From Fimbriimonadales bacterium (GTDB lineage Bacteria; Armatimonadota; Fimbriimonadia; Fimbriimonadales; GBS-DC), in contig JAOAES010000197.1 of the NCBI GenBank assembly GCA_026416655.1, forward strand, positions 1-21,510: a stretch of DNA of 21,510 nt, given 5' to 3'. Positions 20,520 to 21,510 of the stretch are shown piece after piece. Every line of letters begins with the position of its first letter. Within the stretch, counting starts at the first letter, position 1. The position numbers and the translations under genes were made by a program. A model generated the notes under the pieces. It was not told the origin of the DNA. It ran no database searches and worked only from the letters and a program-made list of their open reading frames with translations.

Positions 20520-21510
20520 TCAGCACCCGTTGCCGAAGTTGAACAGCACCACCAGCAGGTCGGCGTCGTCCACCACGAGGTCGCCGTTCACATCGGCGCG
20601 GTTGCGCCCCGCCGCGCCGAAGTTGAACAGCACCTCCAGCAGGTCGGCGTCGTCCACGATACAGTCGCGGTTCACATCGCCGTCCACGCCCGCAATCACG
20701 CGCACATCGGTAATGTTCGTGTAGCGCAGGCTGTTCGCCACGCGGTCGCGGCGCACCAGCTCAGGATCGTTGTTGAACTGGTTGCCCTGGGGGATGCGCA
20801 ACGCCACATATTTGACGCCGCTACGCCCCACCATCCGCTGCGAGGAGTACCAGATCTCGCTCGTCGGGTTCTGGAAGAACCTCAGGTTCAGCGGGTTGTC
20901 GCCGTTGAGGTAGTTCAGCGTCGCGGTGGGGCACTCGCCGAAGGTGTTGCCTGTGCTGGCGTCCCACTGGCACACATTCGGCAGCGTGCCGTTGGCTTTA
21001 TCCAGCGCGCCTACCAGCGTCCAGTTCGAGTCACTGGCGGGGTCGTTGCCAGGGTTCGGATCTTGCGACGCCACATAGATTTCGATGCGTTGCGGCGCGG
21101 CGGTGTCGGAGAAGGGGCGCGTCTTGGTCGCGCTGGCTTTGTGAATCAGGTCGCGCACATCCCACGCGAACACCAGCACCTCCACCACATTCCAGCCGTT
21201 CGGGTTGCTGCCGTCCAGCTCGTACTTAATCCACACGGGACCGTAGAGTCGACGGTCGCCCTGGAAGCCGTTCTCGTTCGTGTACGCGCCGCCTTGGCGG
21301 AACAGCGAGCGGGGGACAGTGAAGGTGTTGGGCCAGTTGAAAGGAGCGTTGCGCAGGGAGTCGACAGTGGTGATGGTCACTGCCTCCGTATCGTCACCAA
21401 GACCAACATTGTTTTCGAACACATCGGACTGGGCACCCGTTACCTGTATCGTGTACGCGGGCCAGAAGCCGAAGCTCTCGTTGTTCGTACCGTCTTGAAA
21501 GTCGCGGCGG
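20520..21510 (-). CDS. Secreted protein with a dockerin-like C-terminal tail, N-terminus beyond the window
   Basis: The frame stays open to the right edge, so the gene is 5'-truncated; about 330 codons are visible. An upstream Val codon and 'FQDGTNNESFGFWPAYTIQVTG' continue the frame past the Met-like GTG at 21422. The body has beta-rich, Asn/Gly-rich sequence typical of extracellular proteins and no recognisable enzyme motif. The last ~55 residues contain two calcium-loop-like repeats, DVNRDCIVDDADLLEVLFNFG and DVNGDLVVDDADLLVVLFNFG type (20523-20681), with Asp/Asn at positions 1, 3, 5, 9 and 12 as in EF-hand or dockerin loops. The product ends in Gly-Cys. The tail may be a cell-surface or sorting module rather than a true dockerin, since no cohesin is seen. 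The function of the rest is unknown. Confidence 0.8.
   Translation of the reverse strand, partial: RRDFQDGTNNESFGFWPAYTIQVTGAQSDVFENNVGLGDDTEAVTITTVDSLRNAPFNWPNTFTVPRSLFRQGGAYTNENGFQGDRRLYGPVWIKYELDGSNPNGWNVVEVLVFAWDVRDLIHKASATKTRPFSDTAAPQRIEIYVASQDPNPGNDPASDSNWTLVGALDKANGTLPNVCQWDASTGNTFGECPTATLNYLNGDNPLNLRFFQNPTSEIWYSSQRMVGRSGVKYVALRIPQGNQFNNDPELVRRDRVANSLRYTNITDVRVIAGVDGDVNRDCIVDDADLLEVLFNFGAAGRNRADVNGDLVVDDADLLVVLFNFGNGC

Overview
The window is GC-rich chromosomal DNA from a diderm bacterium: it encodes an Omp85/BamA-type outer-membrane barrel and a sigma-54 factor. The last gene ends in two copies of a DVNxDxxVDDADLLxVLFNFG-type calcium-loop motif, which I associate with Armatimonadota (Fimbriimonadia-like) secreted proteins. 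That taxonomic guess is an inference. The window holds no tRNA, rRNA, CRISPR array or transposase gene that I can see.

Layout, left to right. 1-3608 (+): the 3' end of an unknown gene, hisF, a nucleoside-type MFS transporter and a small membrane protein with a PH-like domain. 3620-9321 (-): a probable operon folC, mnmE, a response regulator-PAS-GGDEF diguanylate cyclase, then rpoN. 9368-10834 (+): the Omp85 protein. 10847-14332 (-): a large secreted alpha-amylase. 14363-15199 (-): an HDOD protein. 15247-17090 (+): rsmG overlapping a GT4 glycosyltransferase. 17091-17595: a 505-bp non-coding gap. 17596-18590 (-): rplL and rplJ. 18840-19745 (-): a nitrilase-family enzyme. 19798-20352 (+): hpt. 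20520-21510 (-): a secreted protein with a dockerin-like tail, cut by the window edge.

The most interesting stretch is the gap at 17091-17595. It carries two helically phased, head-to-head DnaA-box arrays. An isolated perfect box follows, then a degenerate box, a GC-rich spacer and TAC TAC TAC AAC triplets. This matches the order of the Bacillus basal unwinding system. I read it as the chromosome origin, oriC; rsmG and mnmE nearby fit, since they often lie close to origins. No dnaA is in view, and both flanking operons point into the origin.

A second theme is small palindromic interspersed elements that have entered genes. An 89-bp double-hairpin element interrupts mnmE between the G4 and G5 motifs, and its removal restores the reading frame exactly. 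A different element and a partial copy lie in frame inside folC. A third family flanks the MFS gene and rplL. A third theme is transcription start architecture: four genes have a -10 hexamer, exactly 6 nt, then ATG, which predicts leaderless mRNAs. By contrast rplJL has a long leader with a probable intrinsic attenuator.
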